From JBBQUN01 sp963717115 (GTDB taxonomy: Bacteria > Actinomycetota > Acidimicrobiia > Acidimicrobiales > SZUA-35), in contig CAVQVO010000009.1 of assembly GCA_963717115.1 (NCBI GenBank), positions 682,001 through 746,000 on the forward strand: 64,000 nucleotides of DNA, given 5' to 3'. Shown piece after piece: positions 37,412-44,414 of the stretch. Positions within the stretch are counted from its first letter, which is position 1. Every line of letters starts with the position of its first letter. The notes below the pieces were generated by a model. The model had not been told where the DNA came from. It ran no database searches and saw only the letters and a program-made list of their open reading frames with translations. The position numbers and the translations under genes were made by a program.

Positions 37412-37679
37412 CGCGCCGGTCTCGGAGGGTCTCGGCTACCCGCCGATCCGTGATTATGCGCTACCCAACTGAGGGTCGGACCTCCCACAGTTCGCCGGGA
37501 GTGTGCGGCCAGGCGGATTGTTCGACGTCGAGATTACGAGCGGCCGCCCGACGATTGGCGGGCGATCGGAAGTGCCGTTCTGGGCGCTGTTCGCGCTCCG
37601 CGTTGACGAACATTCTGAGCGGTCGGAGCGTCCGGAGGCCCCCTTGCGGCAACCTCTCTCGACCGGGCAATCTAAGCCA

Positions 37680-38012
37680 GTGAAGTATGAGGAGCTGCCT
37701 CCGATCGATCGCGCCGAGTTCAAGTCAGCGCTTCAAGGTGCCGACCCTTCACAGGCACAATCGGCGATCATCCGACTCGCGCTCCACGACGACGATCCGG
37801 CGTTCGTCGACCAGACGTGCCTCCGACTGCTCGACGATCCCGACGACGGGCTTCGCCGTGCCGCGAGCGTCGCAATCGGACACCTCGCTCGGCTTCACGG
37901 GACGGTCGGACAAGCCACGCTGGATCGTCTGCGTGCGCTCCAATCCGATCCGAGGATGGCTGGCACGGTTGCAGACGCCCTCGATGACATCGCGACCTTC
38001 GGCCGCCCGTAG
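37680..38012 (+). CDS. Small HEAT-repeat-like protein
   Basis: About 110 aa from GTG 37680 (KYEELPPIDRAEFKSALQGAD...); a longer frame starts at 37503. The body is helical with the pattern IIRLALHDDDPAFVDQTCLRLLDDPDDGLRRAASVAIGHLARLHG, which looks like two HEAT units. Such short proteins often act as immunity proteins or adaptors; no toxin is beside it. Its 3' end overlaps the open end of the convergent GNAT gene. Confidence 0.55.
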   Translation: MKYEELPPIDRAEFKSALQGADPSQAQSAIIRLALHDDDPAFVDQTCLRLLDDPDDGLRRAASVAIGHLARLHGTVGQATLDRLRALQSDPRMAGTVADALDDIATFGRP

Positions 38013-38692
38013 CTGCCGCTCGCGCCGCAGAGCTGTCCGTCCGCCACTCTCCGGCTCGCCGATCGCGATCCTGAGCGCCTTGCCGATGAGAACGCACCGG
38101 AGTAGGTGCTAGTCCCACCTGGGCCGCTGGGCCGGGCGCCGGGAGCGACAACAGCGACTCCAGGTCGCCCGCTCGTGAACCGCCTGTTGGGTCTGAAGGT
38201 CAAAGCGCAACGGTTCGAAGCGGTCGTAGCCGATGTTGGGTGCTGGGCAGATCGGAGGATATGTGTGACACCACCGAGGTTGGCCGGGGAAAAGCCCATC
38301 GCCTCCCAGAAGGGCCGCGTGGCCTCGGACGCTCCCGCATTGCAGGTCAGCAACTCAGTGCTTCGAAGCCCGTCCATGATCAGCCTCTGCGCCAGGGCGT
38401 TGGCTATCCCTCGTCGACGCCACTTCTCGGCGACGTAGAACCGCCGTACTCGCATTGCGCCGTGAACATCTGGGCAGATCGTCAAGCCGCCGACACCTAT
38501 CACGGCTCCGGCCGCCGGATCGACGACCACAAGGAGCGATTCGCCCGGCCCGTCGTAGCGCTCTGAACCGTCCACCCAGCGGGCGACCAGGATGGAGACG
38601 TTTCGAAAGCCTCGTGATTGCGCCTCTGTCTCAAGGTCGCTCAGCCCATCGGGCATCCACGGCTTCGCGGGGACAACCTCGAGGGGGAACAT
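37895..38692 (-). CDS. GNAT-family N-acetyltransferase with an extended tail
   Basis: From ATG 38692. Residues 1-150 form a GNAT domain: VRRFYVAEKWRRRGIANALAQRL is the acetyl-CoA loop (Q/RxxGxG/A type), and RPFWEAMGF the last strand. The natural end is near THILRS, but the frame goes on for about 110 Ser/Arg/Gly-rich codons, overlapping the HEAT-like gene by 118 bp. The stop was probably lost, or the tail is an artefact of a repeat boundary. Confidence 0.7.
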   Translation of the reverse strand: MFPLEVVPAKPWMPDGLSDLETEAQSRGFRNVSILVARWVDGSERYDGPGESLLVVVDPAAGAVIGVGGLTICPDVHGAMRVRRFYVAEKWRRRGIANALAQRLIMDGLRSTELLTCNAGASEATRPFWEAMGFSPANLGGVTHILRSAQHPTSATTASNRCALTFRPNRRFTSGRPGVAVVAPGARPSGPGGTSTYSGAFSSARRSGSRSASRRVADGQLCGASGSYGRPKVAMSSRASATVPAILGSDWSARRRSSVACPTVP

Positions 38693-39010
38693 GACGACAA
38701 GGCTACGCCGAACTGCTGGCACAGATCAGCGACGAGATCGCCACCCTCAATCCGCCCGCTATCCGGCAATCGCGCGCTCGGTCGACAGCGCCGATACCGC
38801 ACATATCGCGAGCGCCGTAACGCCGGCCACGACGTCATCGGGGCGCACCAGTTCGGCCCCACTGCGGCGCCGCATAGTCCCGCAGCCGATCGTCGCTGCC
38901 GGCCTGGTCTGTACGGAACATCCAGCCCATGTGCTGGCGGAAGCGGGGGTCCGTCGACCACGAAATTCGATCGACGGATACTCGACGTTCAGTAGTGTCG
39001 GCCCATTGCT
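38693..39010. other. Intergenic stretch with a short gene remnant
   Basis: On the plus strand near 38705-38815 a short frame codes for QGYAELLAQISDEIATLNPPAIRQ, which reads like the start of a helical protein, between a TGA and a TAA stop. It has no start and looks like a remnant. Nothing else is visible. Confidence 0.3.
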
Positions 39011-39646
39011 TTGAACACGTTGCTCAGCTTCTCAGCCGCGACTCTGATTCTGCTCGTGATCCCGGGTCCCGCAGTCATGTACATCGTGACTCGAAGCGCC
39101 ACGCAAGGTCGAAGGGCTGGGCTCGTGTCGGTAGCGGGGATCCATCTGGGCACCATCGCTCACGTCTTGGCAGCCATGGTTGGCCTCTCGGCAGTACTCG
39201 CCGCTTCGGCGACCGCGTTCAGCGTCGTGAAGATCGTGGGCGCGACCTATTTGATCTGGCTCGGCATCGAGTCGCTGAGAAGCTACAGAAGAGGACTGCT
39301 GGATGAACCGGCCCAAGCTGTCGAACACCGCTCGCTCCGCAGGGTGTTCACCGACGGTGTCATTCTCAACGTTTTGAATCCCAAGACGGCGATCTTCTTC
39401 CTGTCGTTTGTGCCCCAGTTCGTCGATCCCGCCACGGTCCACCCGGTTCGAGACGTCGCAATTCTCGGCGCGGTGTTCATTTTTCTGGGCCTGATCTCAG
39501 ACGGTTTCTACGCACTGGCTGGCGGCTGGGTCGGCGGCCGACTCCGTCGTTCACTGCGCCTACAACGACGAAAGGATGCTCTCGCAGGAGTCACGTACCT
39601 GGGACTCGGCGCAGCGACGGCGTTCAGCGGGAACCGATCAGCATGA
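39011..39646 (+). CDS. LysE-family amino-acid exporter
   Basis: Protein of 211 aa from TTG 39011. Six hydrophobic segments are visible. The family motif is ILLVIPGPAVMYIVTRSATQGRRAGLVSVAGIHLG near the N-terminus, followed by VGATYLIWLGIESLR and NVLNPKTAIFFLSFVPQFVDP. LysE/RhtB proteins export amino acids or their analogues with proton motive force. It stands alone. Confidence 0.9.
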   Translation: MNTLLSFSAATLILLVIPGPAVMYIVTRSATQGRRAGLVSVAGIHLGTIAHVLAAMVGLSAVLAASATAFSVVKIVGATYLIWLGIESLRSYRRGLLDEPAQAVEHRSLRRVFTDGVILNVLNPKTAIFFLSFVPQFVDPATVHPVRDVAILGAVFIFLGLISDGFYALAGGWVGGRLRRSLRLQRRKDALAGVTYLGLGAATAFSGNRSA

Positions 39647-39848
39647 ACCACGATGAGGACGCACCGTCCACGCCGACGGCCCCTCGGACTCCAATCATGA
39701 CCGCTCGATAACGCCCGCTCGTAACCACCACGTCGGCGGTGCGACGACCACTCGGGAACGGCCCAACTCTCGCGTCACGTAATCGCGTACCGATCTCGCG
39801 ATCCGGGCTGTCGGGCACGAGGATCTCGTGCCGGACTAACCTTGCTGT

Positions 39849-40034
39849 ATGCAGGTCGAGACGTTGGAGCAGATCGCCGAGCGGTTGGGCTGGAGCGACG
39901 AGCGTCTCGCTGAGGCTCGAGCCCGTGCTGCTGAGCCCCGCCCATCCAGCGTCAGCGAAAGCGACCGTGCCCGGGCCAAGGCGCTCTCGGACTCGGTCAA
40001 CCGGACACGTCAAGCACTCGACGAAGCTTCCTGA
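39849..40034 (+). CDS. Small hypothetical protein, first gene of a pair
   Basis: Protein of 61 aa: MQVETLEQIAERLGWSDERLAEARARAAEPRP..., helical and charged, ending VNRTRQALDEAS. Its stop is 4 bp before the GTG of the next gene, so the two form an operon. The size and order resemble an antitoxin-toxin pair, but no known family is recognised. Confidence 0.6.
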   Translation: MQVETLEQIAERLGWSDERLAEARARAAEPRPSSVSESDRARAKALSDSVNRTRQALDEAS

Positions 40035-40038
40035 CGAG

Positions 40039-40338
40039 GTGTCCCCTCCCGATTGGCGGGCGCTGAGCGTCGTCCTCAACGACCGAGCGGCGATCTACGC
40101 AGAGGAGTTCCCTGCGGTACTCGCTGATGTAGGGCCTGCGATGGTCGAGGCGTTCACCCACGAGGAAGCCCAGGGTCTGCTGTTCACCTTCGCCGGGGCG
40201 TGGCCAGCACTCGGACGAGACTCCGAGGATCCGTCGACTCGGTTCGCGTACATGACGATCGGCGAACTCGTCTGTCGATTTCGAGGGATCGAGCTTGCGC
40301 CCGGAGCCATCGTCATCGACGACGTTACGCGCCTCTGA
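40039..40338 (+). CDS. Small hypothetical protein, second gene of a pair
   Basis: Protein of 99 aa from GTG 40039. It contains DWRALSVVLNDRAAIYAEEF, EEAQGLLFTFAGAWPALG and IGELVCRFRGIELAPGAIVID. Mixed alpha/beta with no known motif. Coupled to the 61-aa gene. Confidence 0.6.
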   Translation: MSPPDWRALSVVLNDRAAIYAEEFPAVLADVGPAMVEAFTHEEAQGLLFTFAGAWPALGRDSEDPSTRFAYMTIGELVCRFRGIELAPGAIVIDDVTRL

Positions 40339-40560
40339 TTTTGGTCAATCCGCCAACACCTCGCGCACCAGACGCCCGGCCGATCACCCGGATGGCCACG
40401 CCCCCGTCTGGACTGGCAGATCTGGCATCCTGCTCGACCCCGTCCGTAACGTGCGGCCGATATCCAGATGGGGCATGCCCGTGATGTGCCGGTAGGTGAC
40501 GCTTTGATATTCCGGCGTCGGATGCCCATCCGGATCGCTAATCATCCGCACCCCGAGCCC

Positions 40561-41736
40561 TCAAGCGAGCGCGTCGCCCATCGCAACGGCGTCGTCGATC
40601 GTCGGCGACACAACGTGTCGATACACCAAAGCCGTCATGCGGGTGCCGTCATGGCCGAGCACGTCGGCGATTCGTTCCAGTGGCACGCCAGCGGCGGAGA
40701 GGATGGAGGCGGCCGTGTGCCGGAGTTCGTGCGGATGCCAGTGGCCGAGACCGGCTGCCTGAGTCAGTCCGCGAAAGACTCGACGAAGGTTGTTCGGATC
40801 GATCGGTCGTCCCGTCGACGTGGTGAACACGAGGTCATCGACGTTCGACCAGCGCTCGCCGAGGTTTGCAGCTTCACGCTCCTGGGCCGAACGATGGGCG
40901 TTCAGCGCGTCGATCACCGAGGGGTGAGCTTTGAGGCTCCGGCGGGAACGGGAGGTCTTGAGCGAATCGGTCACGCGCAGTGTGCCATGCTCGAGCTTGA
41001 GAGAACGTCGGACGTGAATGAGGCCCTCGTCGAGATCGACATCGGCCCAGGTGAGCCCAGTCGCTTCGCCGGGGCGGAGGCCGGTCATCAGCATGAGTCG
41101 CCACAACGCGTGCAGCGGGTGAGCGGCGGTCGATTCCAGGAGGAGGTTTGCCTGCTCGACCGTGAGCGAGCGGCCGGGTGCGCTGCGTCGAGCCGCTGTG
41201 GGGAGCTCGACCACTCGAGCGACGTTCCGCGAGACGAGCTGGCGTCGTTCCCCGTAGTCGAGCGCCTTGCCCAGCACGCTCCGAAGCTTGATCAGGCTCG
41301 CTCGGGAGACCGGCCTTCCCTGGCTCTTGCGGCCGCTTTCCGCCAGCAGGGCGAATGCTTTCTCGACGCGCTCGGGTGTGAGTCGATCCGCACGCGTAGA
41401 GCCGATCGATTCGGTCAGGACCTCGACGCACCATTGGTAGACGTCGATGGTGCGCGGCGAGAGTTCCCGTGCTGGCAATGCGTTTCGTTCCCACTGGGAG
41501 AGGAGCTGGGCGACGGTCAAATTGCCGTGGCCCGGAGTGTTGCCGGCGGCGACGTCTGCTTGCATCTCGCGAAGAATCCGCTTCGCCTTTGCTTCGGTCG
41601 GGGCGATGCGGCGCTTCTTCTTGCCATCGACGTAGATCTGTGCGATCCATCGGCCGTCGGGGCGTCCAGCGCGAGCACCCTCCTGCGAGACCGACCCTTC
41701 GCCATTGCCTCTCGACTTGCTCACTGCTTCCTTCAA
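40561..41736 (-). CDS. Tyrosine-type site-specific integrase
   Basis: Protein of 391 aa; GTG 41724 (VSKSRGNGEGSV, with GGAAG upstream) may be the true start rather than TTG 41736. Order: arm-binding N-terminal domain (GRWIAQIYVDGKKKRRI), SAM-like core-binding domain (VAQLLSQWERNALPARELSPRTIDVY), then the catalytic domain with Arg in TGLRPGEATGLTWADVDL, HELRHTAASIL (HxxR), LGHDGTRMTALVYRH (His and Tyr nucleophile). It inserts or excises an element at a tRNA or tmRNA end. It reads away from the attachment site at 41841-41906. Confidence 0.93.
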   Translation of the reverse strand: MKEAVSKSRGNGEGSVSQEGARAGRPDGRWIAQIYVDGKKKRRIAPTEAKAKRILREMQADVAAGNTPGHGNLTVAQLLSQWERNALPARELSPRTIDVYQWCVEVLTESIGSTRADRLTPERVEKAFALLAESGRKSQGRPVSRASLIKLRSVLGKALDYGERRQLVSRNVARVVELPTAARRSAPGRSLTVEQANLLLESTAAHPLHALWRLMLMTGLRPGEATGLTWADVDLDEGLIHVRRSLKLEHGTLRVTDSLKTSRSRRSLKAHPSVIDALNAHRSAQEREAANLGERWSNVDDLVFTTSTGRPIDPNNLRRVFRGLTQAAGLGHWHPHELRHTAASILSAAGVPLERIADVLGHDGTRMTALVYRHVVSPTIDDAVAMGDALA

Positions 41737-41739
41737 AGT

Positions 41740-41769
41740 GGGTTACGGGGTGGGTTACGGCGAGGGTAC
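41740..41769. repeat. GGGTTAC/GGGTTAC/GGGTAC array at exact 12-bp spacing beside the integrase
   Basis: GGGTTAC begins at 41740 and 41752 and GGGTAC at 41764. The array is directly upstream of the integrase start and has the layout of arm-type sites. It resembles the GGGTAC array at 25071, which has 11-bp spacing. Confidence 0.6.
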
Positions 41770-41840
41770 CTCCAGAAACGGTTGACGACGGCCAGACTTC
41801 GAAATCCCTGTTCAAGGGCACTTCGAGAGACGCTAGCGGA

Positions 41841-41906
41841 CGTGTATGGACTCAGAAATCATCCATGGCATGGAAGAGGTCAGGAGTTCAATTCTCCTTA
41901 GCTCCA
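41841..41906 (+). other. 3' fragment of a tRNA or tmRNA gene (probable attachment site)
   Basis: AGGAG-TTCAATT-CTCCT (41882-41898) is a T-arm. It is followed by TAGCTCC and A, an acceptor 3' strand with a discriminator base. There is no 5' half: the sequence upstream is the integrase leader. The tail TTCAA..CTCC..AGCTCCAC is like the 3' end of ssrA (tmRNA), a known integration site. This fits attR of the element that carries the integrase. The intact gene copy is not in the window. Confidence 0.55.
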
Positions 41907-41909
41907 CGG

Positions 41910-41947
41910 AAAGGGGCCGGGTCGTCGACCCGGCCCTTTGTCTTTCT
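41910..41947 (+). terminator. Rho-independent terminator after the tRNA/tmRNA-like fragment
   Basis: AAAGGGGCCGGGTC and GACCCGGCCCTTT form a strong stem with a 3-nt loop (GTC at 41924-41926), followed by TGTCTTT. It would end transcription of the RNA gene whose 3' end is at 41906. Confidence 0.75.
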
Positions 41948-41966
41948 CTGGCTGGCATCACTCCGA

Positions 41967-42310
41967 GTGGGCAGGACGGTCGACGACATCAGAACCAAGA
42001 AGCTCGAAGCCATGAGTGTGGGGGAGCGCGTCGTGTTCGATGAGACCTACGCTTGCGGCCAGACCGGCCCTGGAGTTCGGAGAGAAGGTCCGGGATGCGT
42101 GCGAGCGGCCGGGCTGAGCCAGCGGGACCTGGCGGCACGGATGTCGACAAGTCAGGCAGCGGTGGCGCGACTCGAAGCGGGTGGTGTGTTGGCTCAACGC
42201 TCACCAGGTTGCAGAAGGTCGCCGATGCCCTCGGTATGGCCATCGGTGTGGATCTCGCTCCGACGAGCTGGCAGCGTTCAGAAGAGGCGGACCACCAGAG
42301 AATCGACTGA
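41967..42310 (+). pseudogene. XRE-type antitoxin gene (HigA-like), broken by frameshifts
   Basis: Pieces in different frames add up to one HTH protein: VDDIRTKKLEAMSVGERVVFDE, then LEFGEKVRD, then AGLSQRDLAARMSTSQAAVARLEAGG (the XRE helix-turn-helix), then LTRLQKVADALGMAIGVDLAPT. At least three frame changes (near 42055, 42107 and 42185) are needed. The order is that of HigA/XRE antitoxins. Clearly decayed. Confidence 0.65.
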
Positions 42311-42751
42311 CCCGAAACAGGCCGGGAGGGGCGTTGTTCGGTGCTCTCGTCCTGAGCGGCAGGGGATAGTCGTGTCGGTCCGATCGAGGCGAGTCGCTAC
42401 TCCTGAAGGGCCTGGCTGCTCGTCAGCGAACGATGCGGGAACGTCCCTGCTCGTATCCAAGATGCGCCAGACGTCGATCTGATCGTCGCTGACGACGTGG
42501 AGGATCAGATACGGGAACCGTTCGAGCGACCAGGTCCGAAGGTTCGGGATGTCCAGCTCGAACGCGAAACGCAACGACCCGGTGAGCGGGTGCCGGGCGA
42601 GAAGCACGAAGGCGCGTTCCAAATCGTTGACGAAGTGCTCGGCGGTACCGGGAGGGGCTTCGGCGTGCAGGTAGTCGAAGGTGAGTTCGAAGACCGTGTC
42701 GGCGTCGTCGATGGCCCGTTGGCGCAGCGAGACATGGGCCGGGACGGTCAC
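42278..42751 (-). CDS. parE: ParE/RelE-family toxin
   Basis: Protein of 157 aa from GTG 42751. Residues 1-105 form the toxin: RAIDDADTVFELTFDYLHAEAPPGTAEHFVNDLERAFVLLARHPLTGS, then LRTWSLERFPYLILHVVSDDQIDVWRILDTSRD, the usual YLIxY and RILH-like ends. About 50 extra residues follow, over the decayed antitoxin, so the natural stop may be lost. GTGA overlap with the antitoxin gene. Confidence 0.8.
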   Translation of the reverse strand: MTVPAHVSLRQRAIDDADTVFELTFDYLHAEAPPGTAEHFVNDLERAFVLLARHPLTGSLRFAFELDIPNLRTWSLERFPYLILHVVSDDQIDVWRILDTSRDVPASFADEQPGPSGVATRLDRTDTTIPCRSGREHRTTPLPACFGSVDSLVVRLF

Positions 42752-42906
42752 GAATTCCGGATGCGCGCTCGGAGGCGTTCACGGTCTTGTGCCCGGCGGA
42801 TGAGGTCTCGTACGTATTCGCTGGTTGAGCCGTAGCCGCCGGTGCTGACCTGTGTGTCGACGAAGGTCTTGAGTTCGTCTGGGAGGGAGACGTTCATCGT
42901 GGTCAT
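42748..42906 (-). CDS. parD: ParD-family (RHH) antitoxin
   Basis: Protein of 52 aa, MTTMNVSLPDELKTFVDTQVSTGGYGSTSEYVRDLIRRAQ..., the ParD/CopG ribbon-helix-helix start and GYxSxSEYVRDLIR helix. It is shorter than most ParD proteins (about 80 aa), so the toxin-binding tail is reduced. It is expressed with ParE and should repress the operon. The ATG at 42906 is fixed by the RHH strand. Confidence 0.82.
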   Translation of the reverse strand: MTTMNVSLPDELKTFVDTQVSTGGYGSTSEYVRDLIRRAQDRERLRARIRNS

Positions 42907-43027
42907 GCCGGGAGTTTGCGAGTCTGACCTGTCGCGATCTGGCGAAGCTTCGGAGGCGACGGGCTCGACCATCCCATGGCGCACCGCGGTCACCCGAACA
43001 ACTGCACCCCCACTCGGTCCGATCGGG

Positions 43028-43090
43028 CCAGAAGGTGGATCACCCGTGTAGCCGGCGATCTGGGACTCGTCTCGATCATGGTTGCCGGGC
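43028..43090. repeat. Right copy of the GATCACCCxTGTAxCCGGCGATC repeat
   Basis: Direct repeat of 25922-25963 at the other end of the accessory block, between ParD and the CopG gene. Confidence 0.55.
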
Positions 43091-43169
43091 GCCCGCACCC
43101 GCAGCTCTGCGTGAAATCCCCGAGCGCCCCTCGAACCGGCGTTTGGTGACGGTCATCGTCGCTTTGGCC

Positions 43170-43187
43170 GAGAGCGGTATGGGGCGG
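43170..43187 (+). repeat. Copy of the GAGCGGTATGGGGCA-type intergenic motif
   Basis: GAGAGCGGTATGGGGCGG, with about 53 bp (43135-43187) similar to 33107-33159. It stands 88 bp before the CopG/MazF operon. Confidence 0.6.
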
Positions 43188-43274
43188 TCATTGCCTCCGA
43201 AAAGTCCCATCCCGGGACGGCATCGACCCTCCTCCCAAAAAGGCGTTCCCTCGAGAGACCATATGGAATAACAT

Positions 43275-43526
43275 ATGAAGATGGCTCGACGTGAAGTACT
43301 GGTCCAACTCGACGATGACCTCGTGGAACGCCTCGACGCGCTGGCCGCCGACCTCGGCACCAACCGTTCCGAGCTGATGCGCCGAGGCGCCCAAGCGGTC
43401 CTCGAAGCAGAAGACCTCGCGACCGCTGATCGCGCGCTGAAGTTGGCGTACCGCCGACAGCCAGCCGATCCCGCCCTTGTGGAGTCGGCTCGACGACTCG
43501 CCGCGGAGACCGCCCCAGCGTGGTAG
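43275..43526 (+). CDS. CopG/RHH-type antitoxin of a MazF system
   Basis: Protein of 83 aa. RREVLVQLDDDLVERLDALAADLGTNRSELMRRGAQAVLEAE is a ribbon-helix-helix DNA-binding domain with MazE-like use, then a toxin-binding tail (ADRALKLAYRRQPADPALVESARRLAAE). It overlaps the mazF start by 7 bp. It should neutralise MazF and repress the operon. Confidence 0.82.
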   Translation: MKMARREVLVQLDDDLVERLDALAADLGTNRSELMRRGAQAVLEAEDLATADRALKLAYRRQPADPALVESARRLAAETAPAW

Positions 43527-43843
43527 CCCGCAACGATATTTTCTGGGCAGACCTTGGACCGTCCGCTGGCCGCCGTCCCGTCTGCGTGCTCACGCGCGAC
43601 GCAGCGATCGAAGTGCTCACATCGGTCACGTGCGCCCCAATCACGCGAACGATTCGTGGCATCCGATCAGAAGTGGAACTTGGTCCCGAACACGGCCTTC
43701 CCGAAGCGTGTGTCATCAGTTGCGACAACGTCATCACGATCCCCGTCGCCGATTTGGACGATCAACCTGTTGGTCATCTTGACGACGTCACTCGTGCCCT
43801 ACTCGACCGAGCGTTGCGGTACTCCCTCGACATCGTGTACTGA
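43520..43843 (+). CDS. mazF: MazF/PemK-family mRNA endoribonuclease toxin
   Basis: Protein of 107 aa from GTG 43520. RNDIFWADLGPSAGRRPVCVLTRD is the family GDIxWxDLxPxxGxExxxxRP-like start, and TSVTCAPITRTIRGIRSEVELGPEHGLPEACVISCDNVITIP contains the conserved T and S/D of the active site. MazF cuts mRNA at short motifs and halts growth when free. Complete module with the CopG antitoxin. Confidence 0.9.
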   Translation: MVARNDIFWADLGPSAGRRPVCVLTRDAAIEVLTSVTCAPITRTIRGIRSEVELGPEHGLPEACVISCDNVITIPVADLDDQPVGHLDDVTRALLDRALRYSLDIVY

Positions 43844-44285
43844 TGGATCGAGGGGTGTCAGCTGCTCTTTGATCCGGCCAGGACTCCGTCCTCCTCCCGG
43901 CGATCGGTGACGGCCATCCTGTTCAAGTGGTTGATCGATTGGGGACGCTCGGCTCCTGCGTCTGGCCAGGGGATCAGGGGAGGTCGAGAAGGACGGCGAG
44001 GCCCTCACGTACCTGCGTCAAAGCGATGGTTCGAGGACGCACTCCCGCTCCACCTCGGCCTGTAGCGCCTCGGTGATCGAGCCTTCACCAAGCGGCGTGA
44101 CCGGTTTCGCCTACGTGGAGTCCTCCGCCTGCGCCACCCGGCGGGCAACGAACGAGTGCAGCTCATCGTGAGCTGAGGCCGGATGTCTGATCCAGGGAAC
44201 GCCGTCCGAGCAGTTCGCCATCGACGCATGCTCGACGACGACGACGCAACGCGGTACCAGGCTGACGCGATCTGATCGGCAACAG
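43844..44285. other. Intergenic stretch without a recognised gene
   Basis: No frame here has a convincing start, composition or domain. The longer minus-strand frames are antisense to the leader and to the next gene. The conserved leader begins at 44286. Confidence 0.5.
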
Positions 44286-44414
44286 GGGGATCGAAGGGGA
44301 GTCGGACGGGGGACTTCCCCGATTGCTCGCCGCCCAACCCTGGCTCAGTTTGGTTCCACGGGCCGCAACCATGCAGACCCACCACCGACTCGGTGGATCG
44401 TAGGAGGTGGTGTC
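44286..44414 (+). promoter_or_regulatory. Structured leader RNA of the secreted-protein gene, copy 1
   Basis: Aligns end to end with 63328-63458. Three hairpins can be drawn: GGGGA (44296)/TCCCC (44316), CCGCA (44363)/TGCAG with one mismatch, and CCACCG (44382)/CGGTGG (44391). The block GGGCCGCAACC is identical in both copies. AGGAGG at 44402 follows the last hairpin, 7 nt before the ATG. The distances to the ATG are the same in the two copies to within 1 nt. Candidate cis-acting RNA; I cannot match it to a known class. Confidence 0.6.

Noticed and set aside
24899..41906. tRNA-Arg and the RNA fragment at 41882 as attL and attR of one element
   Set aside because: The geometry fits, but the two 3' tails (CTTGCCGGGGGC and CTCCTTAGCTCC) have no common core, so one recombination cannot have made both.
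27963..43187. Classical integron cassette array
   Set aside because: No IntI-type integrase, and the spacers lack paired RYYYAAC and GTTRRRY ends. Only single chance matches such as GTTGAGC at 35194 are seen.
44286..44414. Known riboswitch class in the leader (c-di-GMP-I, c-di-AMP, cobalamin)
   Set aside because: The conserved blocks of these classes are not present in order; only short pieces like GGGGGA match.
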